Positions 1-5,160 of a stretch of DNA of 5,450 nucleotides are shown here, piece by piece. This DNA comes from Candidatus Thorarchaeota archaeon (GTDB lineage: Archaea; Asgardarchaeota; Thorarchaeia; Thorarchaeales; Thorarchaeaceae). The notes under the pieces were generated by a model that was not told the origin of the DNA, did no database searches, and saw only the letters and a program-made list of their open reading frames with translations. The DNA is taken from assembly GCA_029856425.1 (NCBI GenBank), contig JAHQWZ010000146.1, positions 1 to 5,450 of the forward strand. Direction: 5' to 3'. Position 1 is the stretch's first letter, and each line of letters starts with the position of its first letter. The translations under genes were made by a program, and so were the position numbers.

Positions 1-821
1 TATCTGACCATCGAATTGATACAGGAGCAGAATGGAGGGCTTTCAGTTCTGAAGAGGCTGATGCCCGTAGCAGGGTTGGTGCACCGTTGAGGTATACTGT
101 GCACGACAAAGGTCTCTCGACTGTAATTGATTGGAGAGATCGTGATACGTCGGGACGAAAGCTGAGTCCTACACGCCGGTCTGAGATATATCGCCTGAGG
201 AAATGGCAGATTCGGTCCCGTGTCCATAGCTCAATGGACAGGAATCTGGCACAGGCAATGTCGGAGCTAGAGCGACTTGCATCTCAATTAGGCATTCCTA
301 AGCCAATCCGCGAACTTGCTGCCCTGCTTTATAGGAAGTCCATCATCAAGAAACTAGTAAGAGGACGTTCAATCGAAGCGATGGTGGCTGCAACGCTATA
401 TGCCGCCTGCAGGATACGAATGAAGCCAAGACCACTTGATGAGGTTGCTGACGCTTCAAGAGTCGATAAAAAGAAACTGGGACAGTGCTATCGTCTGCTC
501 TTGCGAAGTCTTGCCATCAAGATTCCACTTAGCAATCCAATCGACTACATCTCTCGGTTTGCTTCTCAGTTATCTCTTTCAAGTCCAGTTCAGTTGAGGA
601 CTGTTGAGATTCTTCAGAGAAGCAGAGATATTGGGCTAACCATAGGACGTGACCCATTAGGTCTTGCTGCGGCTGCTATCTATGTAGCGTCAATTATGCT
701 TGATGAACGGAGAACGCAGAGAGAGATTGCAGAGGTTGCTCGAGTCACTGAGGTGACAGTTAGGAATCGCTACAAAGAGATCGTCCGCAAGCTTGGAATC
801 GATTCTATGGCTCTGGGATAG
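1..821 (+). CDS. tfb: Transcription initiation factor IIB (TFB), 5'-truncated
   Basis: TFB bridges TATA-bound TBP and RNA polymerase at archaeal promoters and helps set the transcription start site. The reading frame is open from base 3 to the TAG at 819-821, giving 272 visible residues. It begins just after the missing N-terminal zinc ribbon with the signature IDTGAEWRAF, followed by the B-reader/linker region with RVGAPL and HDKGLSTVIDW. Two cyclin-type repeats follow, at roughly visible residues 78-178 and 180-268. The second ends in a helix-turn-helix (QREIAEVARVTEVTVRNRYKE) that in this family reads the BRE element. The TTG at 87 is not the start, because strongly conserved TFB sequence is encoded upstream of it; the real start lies outside the window, probably about 25-40 codons away. 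The gene converges on aIF1, 60 bp from its stop. Family assignment is very secure. Which TFB paralogue it is cannot be judged. Confidence 0.96.
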   Translation, partial: SDHRIDTGAEWRAFSSEEADARSRVGAPLRYTVHDKGLSTVIDWRDRDTSGRKLSPTRRSEIYRLRKWQIRSRVHSSMDRNLAQAMSELERLASQLGIPKPIRELAALLYRKSIIKKLVRGRSIEAMVAATLYAACRIRMKPRPLDEVADASRVDKKKLGQCYRLLLRSLAIKIPLSNPIDYISRFASQLSLSSPVQLRTVEILQRSRDIGLTIGRDPLGLAAAAIYVASIMLDERRTQREIAEVARVTEVTVRNRYKEIVRKLGIDSMALG

Positions 822-881
822 GTATCACTAGTGTCAGCTTTATGGTTCAAACCGAGTCGAGAATAGACCCGGGTCAGAATT

Positions 882-1223
882 CTATCTCCGCCTTCCGCTC
901 TGAAATGTCCAATCCACTTGAACCATCTCTTCGGGGAAGCCTAGCTTGGCCAGGACAGCAGTGATGGTACCACGATGGTCTCCCTGCAGTTCAACATGGC
1001 CATGTTTTGCAGCTCCACCGCAAGCAAGCTTGCCTTTGAGCTTGGTGGCAAGGTCTCCAAGATCGATGGTCTTGTCGAAACCTTCCACGACGGTCGTAAG
1101 ACGGCCCCATTTTCTTCGTTCAACAGTCACAGTAATGCGGGCTTCTTCTTGAGCTATGGTTTCACAGACACACAGGTCAATCGGCAATCCGCAATTTGGG
1201 CATATTCCACCTTCATCGCTCAC
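882..1223 (-). CDS. Translation initiation factor aIF1 (SUI1/eIF1 family), GTG start
   Basis: aIF1 binds the small ribosomal subunit near the P site and enforces correct start-codon selection. The 113-residue product has an N-terminal zinc knuckle with C8, C11, C18 and C20 (ICPNCGLP then LCVC). The SUI1 fold follows, with family hallmarks RRKWGRLTTVVEGFD (about residues 36-50), the GGAAKHG turn and the ELQGDHR loop. I chose the GTG at 1223 because an AGGAG lies 11 nt upstream, the product then has normal family length (about 100-115 aa), and SDEGGICPNCG looks like a native N-terminus. The frame is open further up to ATGs at 1277 and 1331. That extension matches no aIF1 feature I know and would run through the probable TATA box. 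It converges with TFB and diverges from the radical SAM gene. Confidence 0.94.
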   Translation of the reverse strand: MSDEGGICPNCGLPIDLCVCETIAQEEARITVTVERRKWGRLTTVVEGFDKTIDLGDLATKLKGKLACGGAAKHGHVELQGDHRGTITAVLAKLGFPEEMVQVDWTFQSGRRR

Positions 1224-1234
1224 GCAGCAAAATA

Positions 1235-1240
1235 CTCCTG
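1235..1240 (-). promoter_or_regulatory. Ribosome binding site deciding the aIF1 start
   Basis: Read on the minus strand this is CAGGAG, complementary to the 16S rRNA 3' end, followed by 11 nt and then GTG. The spacing is slightly long, but this is the only good Shine-Dalgarno match near a family-plausible start, so it supports GTG 1223 over ATG 1277 or ATG 1331. Confidence 0.55.
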
Positions 1241-1273
1241 AAAGTTTAGTTTTACAAAGATGGCTATTTTCAC

Positions 1274-1285
1274 GCATATAAGTTC
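1274..1285 (-). promoter_or_regulatory. Probable TATA box for aIF1
   Basis: The minus strand reads AACTTATATGC, with a purine-rich AGAGAA stretch just upstream that could act as a BRE. A start about 25 nt downstream would fall near 1250. That would leave a short leader of roughly 25-30 nt holding the AGGAG before the GTG at 1223. The box is nearly symmetrical (CATATAAG on plus), so it could in principle also serve rightward transcription of the radical SAM gene. The BRE-like side favours the minus direction. This is inferred by eye and no start site has been mapped. Confidence 0.4.
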
Positions 1286-1364
1286 TCTGAAGGTGAACGT
1301 CAAGCAGAGCGCGAACTACTGGAATAGGCAAAAGTAAAGAACTATCGACACACCAGCTTCTGAT

Positions 1365-2954
1365 ATGCAGAGCGGAGTCTTGATTGTTGATGCCCTGAGT
1401 GCTGGGACTGGACGCCGCACTAGCTCAAGAGACTCCATTGGGTGTGGTCCTCGCTCAGTTGCAGGCGTGTTGGAGCTTAACGAAATCCGGTGTCGTATTG
1501 CTAGAGCAGAGAGTGTTCTTTCGAATCCTGGAGTGATGAAGAACTTCCAACACATTGCCATAAGCGCAATGACTATGGATTTGCCCGTAGTGAGAAAGAT
1601 AGCTGGAAAATGGAGAAGAAGTAATCCTAGAGGGAAAATGCTGCTCGGAGGACCAGTGACATCTGATCCTATCTCGGTTCTAAAGGCTCTGAAGCCCGAT
1701 GTACTGGTCTTGGGTGAAGGTGAAGCTACCTTGGACGAACTCCTCAGTGCTGGATTCCTTGATGAGCAAATCGATTACTCAACGATTCGAGGGGTTGCCT
1801 ACCTCGATGCGGAATCCCCGAAATTCACACCCTCAAGGAAATTCCTTGCCCCAGATGAAATCTCATCGGTATATGTTCCCTCATCAACACGAATTGTTGA
1901 CTATATTTCTTATCAGGCCGCTCGTGTCTATGTTGAGGCTGTTAGAGGATGTTCCAACTTTAGACGTACAAAGATTACACTTCCTGGTGGACAGGAATGC
2001 ACAGAATGTAGCAACTGTGATTCGCCTGACTTGGAAGTAAGGATGGATTGTCCAGAAGCCATTCCTCCTGGTTGTGGGTTTTGTAGCGTGCCCAGTACTT
2101 GGGGGCCGCCAAGAAGTCGGTCAGAAGAAGCAATCGCAAATGAGGTTATTGAGCTAATCAAGCTTGGCGTGCATAGAATTGTCCTGGAGGCTCCTGATTT
2201 TCTGGACTACCATCGAGGTCGCGACCCCGTCACTGACCCATGCAACCCGCCAGCCAACATCAATGCAATACATCGACTGCTACTACGTCTAACATCACAG
2301 CCAGAAGTCGCCGCAGGAAATGCCCATCTCTCCATAGAGAATATGAAGGCCTGCCTGTTTAGCGAGGAGGTTGCAGCTGTTCTTTCAAATTCGATGCAAG
2401 GGATTTCTCCCAATATTGGTCTTGAAACCGGTTCTGATGAGCATCTGAAGAGTATTGGGAAGTGTGGAAGCTCTGATGATGTACTGCGAGCAGTGAGAAT
2501 CGCTAAGGCTCACGGTATGGCTCCATTTGTCTATCTAATCTACGGTCTGCCCGGTGAGACTCCTGAAACTGTAAAAGAGTCTATACACGTGATGAGAGAA
2601 GTTGCTCAGGCCGGTGCCGAAAGAATTATTTTGTATGGATTTAGAGCGTTACCCGGCTCTGCATTTGCAGGTTTTCCTGAACCACATCCAAAAGATGCCC
2701 TAACTGCTCCACTTCGAAAAGAGGCAGCTCGAATCAACCGAAAACGAAAAAACAAGCTCGTGGGTGCGATTGTGCGGGGAGTTGTGGCCGAACCCTCATT
2801 GACACATCATGGGTACTCTATGGTCTATCCCTTAATCGAAGGGCCTCTTATGACAGTAAGAGGTGGGTATTCTGTTGGAACTGTTCTCCTTGTTAAAATC
2901 ATCAAGGTCTTGAGCAGCGGCTTGGTAGAAGGCCAAGTGGCGGAAGACCTCTAG
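1365..2954 (+). CDS. Radical SAM protein with B12-binding-like and TRAM-like domains
   Basis: Predicted 4Fe-4S/S-adenosylmethionine radical enzyme of 529 residues, substrate unknown. Residues about 1-160 resemble a cobalamin-binding Rossmann fold (LLGGP 93-97, LGEGEAT around 117), but I see no DxHxxG cobalt-ligand motif. The radical SAM core spans about 190-430. Its cluster cysteines appear to be C229, C237 and C240, spaced C-x7-C-x2-C, not the usual C-x3-C-x2-C. Four more cysteines (196, 212, 215, 218) just upstream could bind an auxiliary cluster or zinc. Further core motifs are GLETGSDEHL (about 352) and YGLPGETPET (about 393). Residues 463-529 look like a TRAM RNA-binding barrel (NKLVGAIVRGVVAE, then EGPLMTVRGG and VGTVLLVKI). 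ATG 1365 is the only start available, because an in-frame TAA lies at 1335 with no start between. No Shine-Dalgarno is visible, so the mRNA may be leaderless. RNA methylation or thiolation is a guess from the TRAM-like end and the neighbours. Confidence 0.88.
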   Translation: MQSGVLIVDALSAGTGRRTSSRDSIGCGPRSVAGVLELNEIRCRIARAESVLSNPGVMKNFQHIAISAMTMDLPVVRKIAGKWRRSNPRGKMLLGGPVTSDPISVLKALKPDVLVLGEGEATLDELLSAGFLDEQIDYSTIRGVAYLDAESPKFTPSRKFLAPDEISSVYVPSSTRIVDYISYQAARVYVEAVRGCSNFRRTKITLPGGQECTECSNCDSPDLEVRMDCPEAIPPGCGFCSVPSTWGPPRSRSEEAIANEVIELIKLGVHRIVLEAPDFLDYHRGRDPVTDPCNPPANINAIHRLLLRLTSQPEVAAGNAHLSIENMKACLFSEEVAAVLSNSMQGISPNIGLETGSDEHLKSIGKCGSSDDVLRAVRIAKAHGMAPFVYLIYGLPGETPETVKESIHVMREVAQAGAERIILYGFRALPGSAFAGFPEPHPKDALTAPLRKEAARINRKRKNKLVGAIVRGVVAEPSLTHHGYSMVYPLIEGPLMTVRGGYSVGTVLLVKIIKVLSSGLVEGQVAEDL

Positions 2955-3048
2955 AATTCATCGTTTCTATGCCAGTCATAAGAAAAGCTTCATATGCAGA
3001 GAACGCCGGCTTGATGCTGCAAGGACCGACTATTCTGTCAGGTTCTTT

Positions 3049-3052
3049 GAGG
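3049..3052 (+). promoter_or_regulatory. Ribosome binding site deciding the rpoP start
   Basis: GAGG, followed by nine bases and the ATG at 3062. It supports the short 47-codon RpoP over the 78-codon frame starting at 2969, which has no comparable motif at a suitable distance. Confidence 0.5.
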
Positions 3053-3061
3053 CGATGTCTA

Positions 3062-3205
3062 ATGGTCTACATCTGTCATAGCTGTCACAAAGAGGTCACG
3101 CCAGAAGGTCTTAAGACTCTTCCAGGGGTGAAGTGTCCTTACTGTGGAGGCCGAATCCTCTACAAGATACGTCCACCCGTCGTAAAGAGAGTAAAGGGTG
3201 TCTAA
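3062..3205 (+). CDS. rpoP: DNA-directed RNA polymerase subunit P (Rpb12-like)
   Basis: Small zinc-binding subunit of archaeal RNA polymerase, the counterpart of eukaryotic Rpb12/RPABC4, which helps hold the D-L-N assembly platform together. The product is 47 residues, the normal family length. A four-cysteine zinc site is made by C5/C8 (YICHSC) and C25/C28 (KCPYCG). The basic tail RILYKIRPPVVKRVK is nearly diagnostic. The same frame is open back to ATG 2969, but those 31 extra residues match nothing in the family, and ATG 3062 has a GAGG at good spacing. The gene lies 107 bp after the radical SAM gene on the same strand, so it may be co-transcribed or have its own weak promoter. It is convergent with the Get3 cluster. 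In many archaea rpoP sits beside a large-subunit ribosomal protein gene; none is visible here. Confidence 0.95.
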   Translation: MVYICHSCHKEVTPEGLKTLPGVKCPYCGGRILYKIRPPVVKRVKGV

Positions 3206-3214
3206 TTCTTTCTA

Positions 3215-3233
3215 CCCTGAATTGCATTCAGGG
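3215..3233. terminator. Perfect hairpin between convergent rpoP and the Get3 cluster
   Basis: CCCTGAA pairs exactly with TTCAGGG around a 5-nt loop (TTGCA), 10 bp after the rpoP stop. On the plus strand a pyrimidine run (TTCTTTCT, 3206-3213) precedes the stem. On neither strand does a clear T-run follow it, so it is not a classical intrinsic terminator. Archaeal termination depends mainly on U-tracts, so the T-rich run may do the work for rpoP. On the minus strand the stem includes the stop codon of the small membrane-protein gene. The hairpin could terminate both transcripts or protect their 3' ends. Confidence 0.45.
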
Positions 3234-3326
3234 CTTATACAATAGATAGATTGCCGCAAGTGCCGATGCCAGGAATAGGAATATGAAGATTGCAGCTCCA
3301 ATCTTGATTCTTAGTGAACGTCTCAT
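3228..3326 (-). CDS. Small single-pass membrane protein, 32 aa, coupled to Get3
   Basis: I do not recognise a family. The product starts MRRSLRIK and continues with one hydrophobic helix (about residues 9-30, rich in Ile, Phe, Leu and Ala), ending LLYKP. The positive N-terminus and a tail of only two or three residues predict an N-in, C-out, tail-anchor-like topology. The ATG shares its A with the TAA stop of the Get3 gene (TAATG), the usual geometry of translational coupling. A GGAG inside the Get3 gene's end (3337-3340) lies 10 nt upstream. The ALA triplets could suggest a signal peptide, but almost nothing would remain after cleavage. It could be a minimal membrane partner, receptor fragment or client of Get3. 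It is too short for archaeal Sec61-beta and lacks that protein's cytosolic part. The start context and amino-acid pattern make a real gene likely. Confidence 0.68.
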   Translation of the reverse strand: MRRSLRIKIGAAIFIFLFLASALAAIYLLYKP

Positions 3327-4285
3327 TATTGCTCTTCTCCAATCAGAATCTTCCCTAGCTCAGTGAGTCCATCTATGCCTCGAATCTCCTTGTCGAAGAG
3401 AGGCACCTCTGTAATGTCGAGGTCTTTGTAGAGGTCTCTTATATCCACCATATTAGACTGTTGCATTTCTCTTCTAGTGCTGCAGAAAACACAGTCAGGA
3501 TTAGGAGGCACGAGTTGATTGACAATAATGTTGGATGCAGGTATGTTCCAGGTATGAAGACTGCCAAGTAGTCTTTGGGTTTCGAACACAGCCATAGCCT
3601 CTGGTATCATCACGACTGTAAACTGAGTCATCTCAGGATCAGATAGCTGCATCCTAGCCGCTAGGATTTTGTCTTTTGTGCGCTGCAACATCTCCCATGA
3701 AGACTCATCCTGAGTTCCGCCGCCAAACATGGACCTCAGGCCTGACATCATCGAACTCAATCGCTGTCTGAGTGTGAGCATCTTCCCGAGCCAGCTATCA
3801 AGAAGGTCCGGCAGTTCCAACAGCTTCAAGGTGTGCCCCGTGGGTGCAGTGTCAAAGATTACTCTGTCATATGATGTGTCTTCGAGGAATTCCAACATCT
3901 TCCCAAAAGCCATAGCCTCATCTGAACCAGGAGGTGACATGGCACTTAGGTCTCCAACGAGTTGTGATGCCATCTCCAACTCAGGGCCCGCGCCGCCGTC
4001 CCCAATTGACGTCTGAAACTCCTGCATGCCCTTTTCGGTGTCAATCTCCATACCCCAGAGGTTTTTGACTCCCTTAATCTCGATGATTTCTCCGCCTGAG
4101 AGATTCTGATCGAAGCTGTCACTTAGACTGTGGGCTGGGTCTGTTGACATAACCAGAGTTCTAAAGCCATGTCTTGCTGAAAGAACCGCCATTGCTCCAG
4201 CGCAGCTTGTCTTGCCAACGCCACCCTTTCCCCCTGAGAGGATGAATTTGATGCTATCATTGTAGACGATGTCCCTGATTGTCAT
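3326..4285 (-). CDS. get3: Get3/TRC40-type (ArsA family) ATPase
   Basis: Cytosolic P-loop ATPase of the family that delivers tail-anchored proteins to the membrane. The single-domain length of 319 aa fits a homodimer. Visible motifs are the deviant Walker A GGKGGVGKT (K20 and K25), switch I DPAHSLSDSF with candidate catalytic D56, switch II DTAPTGHT (145-152), and the adenine-side PLFDKEIRG near the C-terminus. Two features favour Get3 over arsenite-pump ArsA: a CxxC zinc/dimer motif (C265, C268) and a methionine-rich stretch (about 166-190, with Met at 169, 179, 180 and 186) where client-binding helices lie. No arsenic-resistance genes are adjacent. The ATG at 4285 has GAGGT six bases upstream. 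The gene overlaps short ORFs at both ends (ATGA upstream, TAATG downstream), suggesting a compact operon. Client specificity in archaea is largely inferred from eukaryotes. Confidence 0.93.
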   Translation of the reverse strand: MTIRDIVYNDSIKFILSGGKGGVGKTSCAGAMAVLSARHGFRTLVMSTDPAHSLSDSFDQNLSGGEIIEIKGVKNLWGMEIDTEKGMQEFQTSIGDGGAGPELEMASQLVGDLSAMSPPGSDEAMAFGKMLEFLEDTSYDRVIFDTAPTGHTLKLLELPDLLDSWLGKMLTLRQRLSSMMSGLRSMFGGGTQDESSWEMLQRTKDKILAARMQLSDPEMTQFTVVMIPEAMAVFETQRLLGSLHTWNIPASNIIVNQLVPPNPDCVFCSTRREMQQSNMVDIRDLYKDLDITEVPLFDKEIRGIDGLTELGKILIGEEQ

Positions 4286-4356
4286 TCCGCTACCTCGGAC
4301 GGCTCTGGCTCCTGTGACTCTATTAATGCTTCCATGCGTCCCAGAACATCAGGCAT
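4282..4356 (-). CDS. Possible small acidic-tailed protein upstream of Get3
   Basis: This is a 24-codon frame, MPDVLGRMEALIES followed by an acidic, proline-containing tail ending SEVAE. Its TGA overlaps the Get3 ATG as ATGA. The frame stays open upstream to TTG codons at 4383 and 4392, which would give 32 or 35 residues and add a basic start (SARRALIL). The middle could form an amphipathic helix. It has no recognised family and no strong ribosome binding site (AGG 12 nt before the ATG). It may be a leader peptide or small partner of Get3. The competing reading is that the CTTATACTTATG sequence at its start is the Get3 TATA box, in which case this stretch is untranslated leader. The overlap geometry is the main support. 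Confidence 0.35.
   Translation of the reverse strand: MPDVLGRMEALIESQEPEPSEVAE
4292..4296 (-). promoter_or_regulatory. Ribosome binding site of Get3
   Basis: GAGGT on the minus strand, six bases before the ATG at 4285. It lies inside the possible upstream small ORF, so Get3 could be initiated independently as well as by coupling. Confidence 0.5.
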
Positions 4357-4443
4357 AAGTATAAGCGCCCTGCGTGCACTCAAGTAAAACAATGGGTCTT
4401 ATTACACAGAACTCAAATATGGCGTAATAGAGAGGATATATCA
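4357..4443. promoter_or_regulatory. Divergent promoter region between Get3 and the phosphatase-like gene
   Basis: Two TATA-like stretches lie in or beside this region: CATAAGTATAAG (4354-4365) and AAATATGG (4415-4422). If the second acts leftward (CCATATTTGAG on minus), a start near 4390 would include the small ORF upstream of Get3. If the first acts leftward, transcription would begin near 4335, inside that ORF. Rightward use of the first box would give the phosphatase-like gene a leader of about 55-60 nt. Rightward use of the second would leave almost no leader, which fits poorly with the visible ribosome binding site. The choice is not resolvable from sequence. Confidence 0.35.
4430..4435 (+). 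promoter_or_regulatory. Ribosome binding site of the phosphatase-like gene
   Basis: GAGAGG followed by eight bases (ATATATCA) and the ATG at 4444. It supports this start and implies that the mRNA is not leaderless. Confidence 0.5.
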
Positions 4444-5160
4444 ATGTCATTCCCTCAAGTAAGAACATCGGTACTAGAATTTCCTTCCACGCTCATCAAA
4501 TTGATGGGCATCGAAATTCCAACGGGAATGCCCTCGCCCAACGCTGAGTTGCTTGAGAAGTTTAATCCCACTGCAATTGTCATTATTATCATCGACAACT
4601 TTGGATTGTTTGAAGCAGTGGTCTATAAACCCGAGGCGATGATTAAGAACTTGGAGGCACTAGCACTAATAGAAACAGCTGACCCCTACGCGATTCCTCT
4701 GATGAAATCTTTACTTCGCCCCACTGCTGGATTTCATCTGATGCAGCTTGCTCGCAACCACGGAAAGTCTGTCAAGCTAATATGCAGAGAGGATGACACA
4801 GAAGCTCTTGGATTTGATCCTGGGATCACTGTGCACAAGCGTGACGATATGGCCACGTATGTTGAGTCTACTAAACACATTTTCAAGACAGAACTCCTCT
4901 ATCTACACTTCCTTGATTTCGAAAGCCTCTATGCTCAATACGGGCACCGAACTCCGCCCAAGACGCTCCTTGAAAAGATAGTGCGAAGGACTGACAACTG
5001 GGTGAAGGTTCTGCTCAAACAGGCAAGGGTTGGGACCCTCTTCATTGTGATTGGAAACCATGGCAGACATCCAGTGCCTCTGGACTACCAAGGCAAGCTG
5101 GCAGAATGGCGGAAGGCTAACGCACCGATTGCCATAATGTTTCAGAAAAGATCCGACTAG
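4444..5160 (+). CDS. Alkaline-phosphatase-superfamily-like protein, probably degenerate
   Basis: Soluble-looking protein of 238 residues with no signal peptide and no clear membrane helix; the hydrophobic AIVIIIID segment (44-51) reads as a core beta strand. Its layout suggests a reduced alkaline phosphatase/phosphodiesterase fold. The first strand ends in an acidic residue (IIIIDNFG, D51, like the DG/DN metal-ligand turn). Later come HFLDFESLYAQYGH (H155, D158, H168), resembling the D...H metal motif, and VIGNHGRHP (N205, H206), resembling the usual S-D-H-G. The DHG aspartate is Asn here, and I cannot find a convincing Thr/Ser nucleophile followed by the usual Pro-Thr-rich loop. It may therefore be inactive, bind differently, or have another chemistry. 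It is divergent from the Get3 cluster. Its stop abuts the stop of the convergent UppP gene with no spacer. The coding call is secure and the family call is tentative. Confidence 0.8.
   Translation: MSFPQVRTSVLEFPSTLIKLMGIEIPTGMPSPNAELLEKFNPTAIVIIIIDNFGLFEAVVYKPEAMIKNLEALALIETADPYAIPLMKSLLRPTAGFHLMQLARNHGKSVKLICREDDTEALGFDPGITVHKRDDMATYVESTKHIFKTELLYLHFLDFESLYAQYGHRTPPKTLLEKIVRRTDNWVKVLLKQARVGTLFIVIGNHGRHPVPLDYQGKLAEWRKANAPIAIMFQKRSD

Noticed and set aside
87..89. TTG as the start of the TFB gene
   Set aside because: The frame is open to the window edge and the residues upstream (IDTGAEWRAF, SRVGAP) are conserved TFB sequence, so the gene is truncated by the window.
866..875. Perfect palindrome GACCCGGGTC between TFB and aIF1
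   Set aside because: At ten bases without a loop it cannot form a useful hairpin, the flanks do not extend it, and a palindrome this short is expected by chance.
1224..1331. N-terminal extension of aIF1 to ATG 1277 or ATG 1331
   Set aside because: The extra 18-36 residues match no aIF1 feature, overlap the probable TATA box and ribosome binding site, and make the protein longer than usual.
1316..1561. 81-codon minus-strand frame opposite the radical SAM N-terminus
   Set aside because: It lies antisense to a convincing coding region, has no recognisable motif, and crosses the divergent promoter region.
1699..2040. 113-codon plus-strand frame inside the radical SAM gene
   Set aside because: It is an out-of-frame shadow. 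The real frame carries the B12-like and cysteine motifs across the same bases.
2969..3061. 31-residue extension of RpoP
   Set aside because: RpoP proteins begin at the MVY-C-x2-C motif, and a ribosome binding site precedes ATG 3062. The extension looks like leader sequence.
3228..3326. Reading the 32-aa ORF as a signal peptide or Sec61-beta/SecG
   Set aside because: Cleavage at the ALA motif would leave only about seven residues, and Sec61-beta is longer with a cytosolic segment before its helix, which is missing here.
3729..4016. 95-codon plus-strand frame inside Get3
   Set aside because: It is the antisense shadow of a strongly conserved ATPase, with no start signal or motif.
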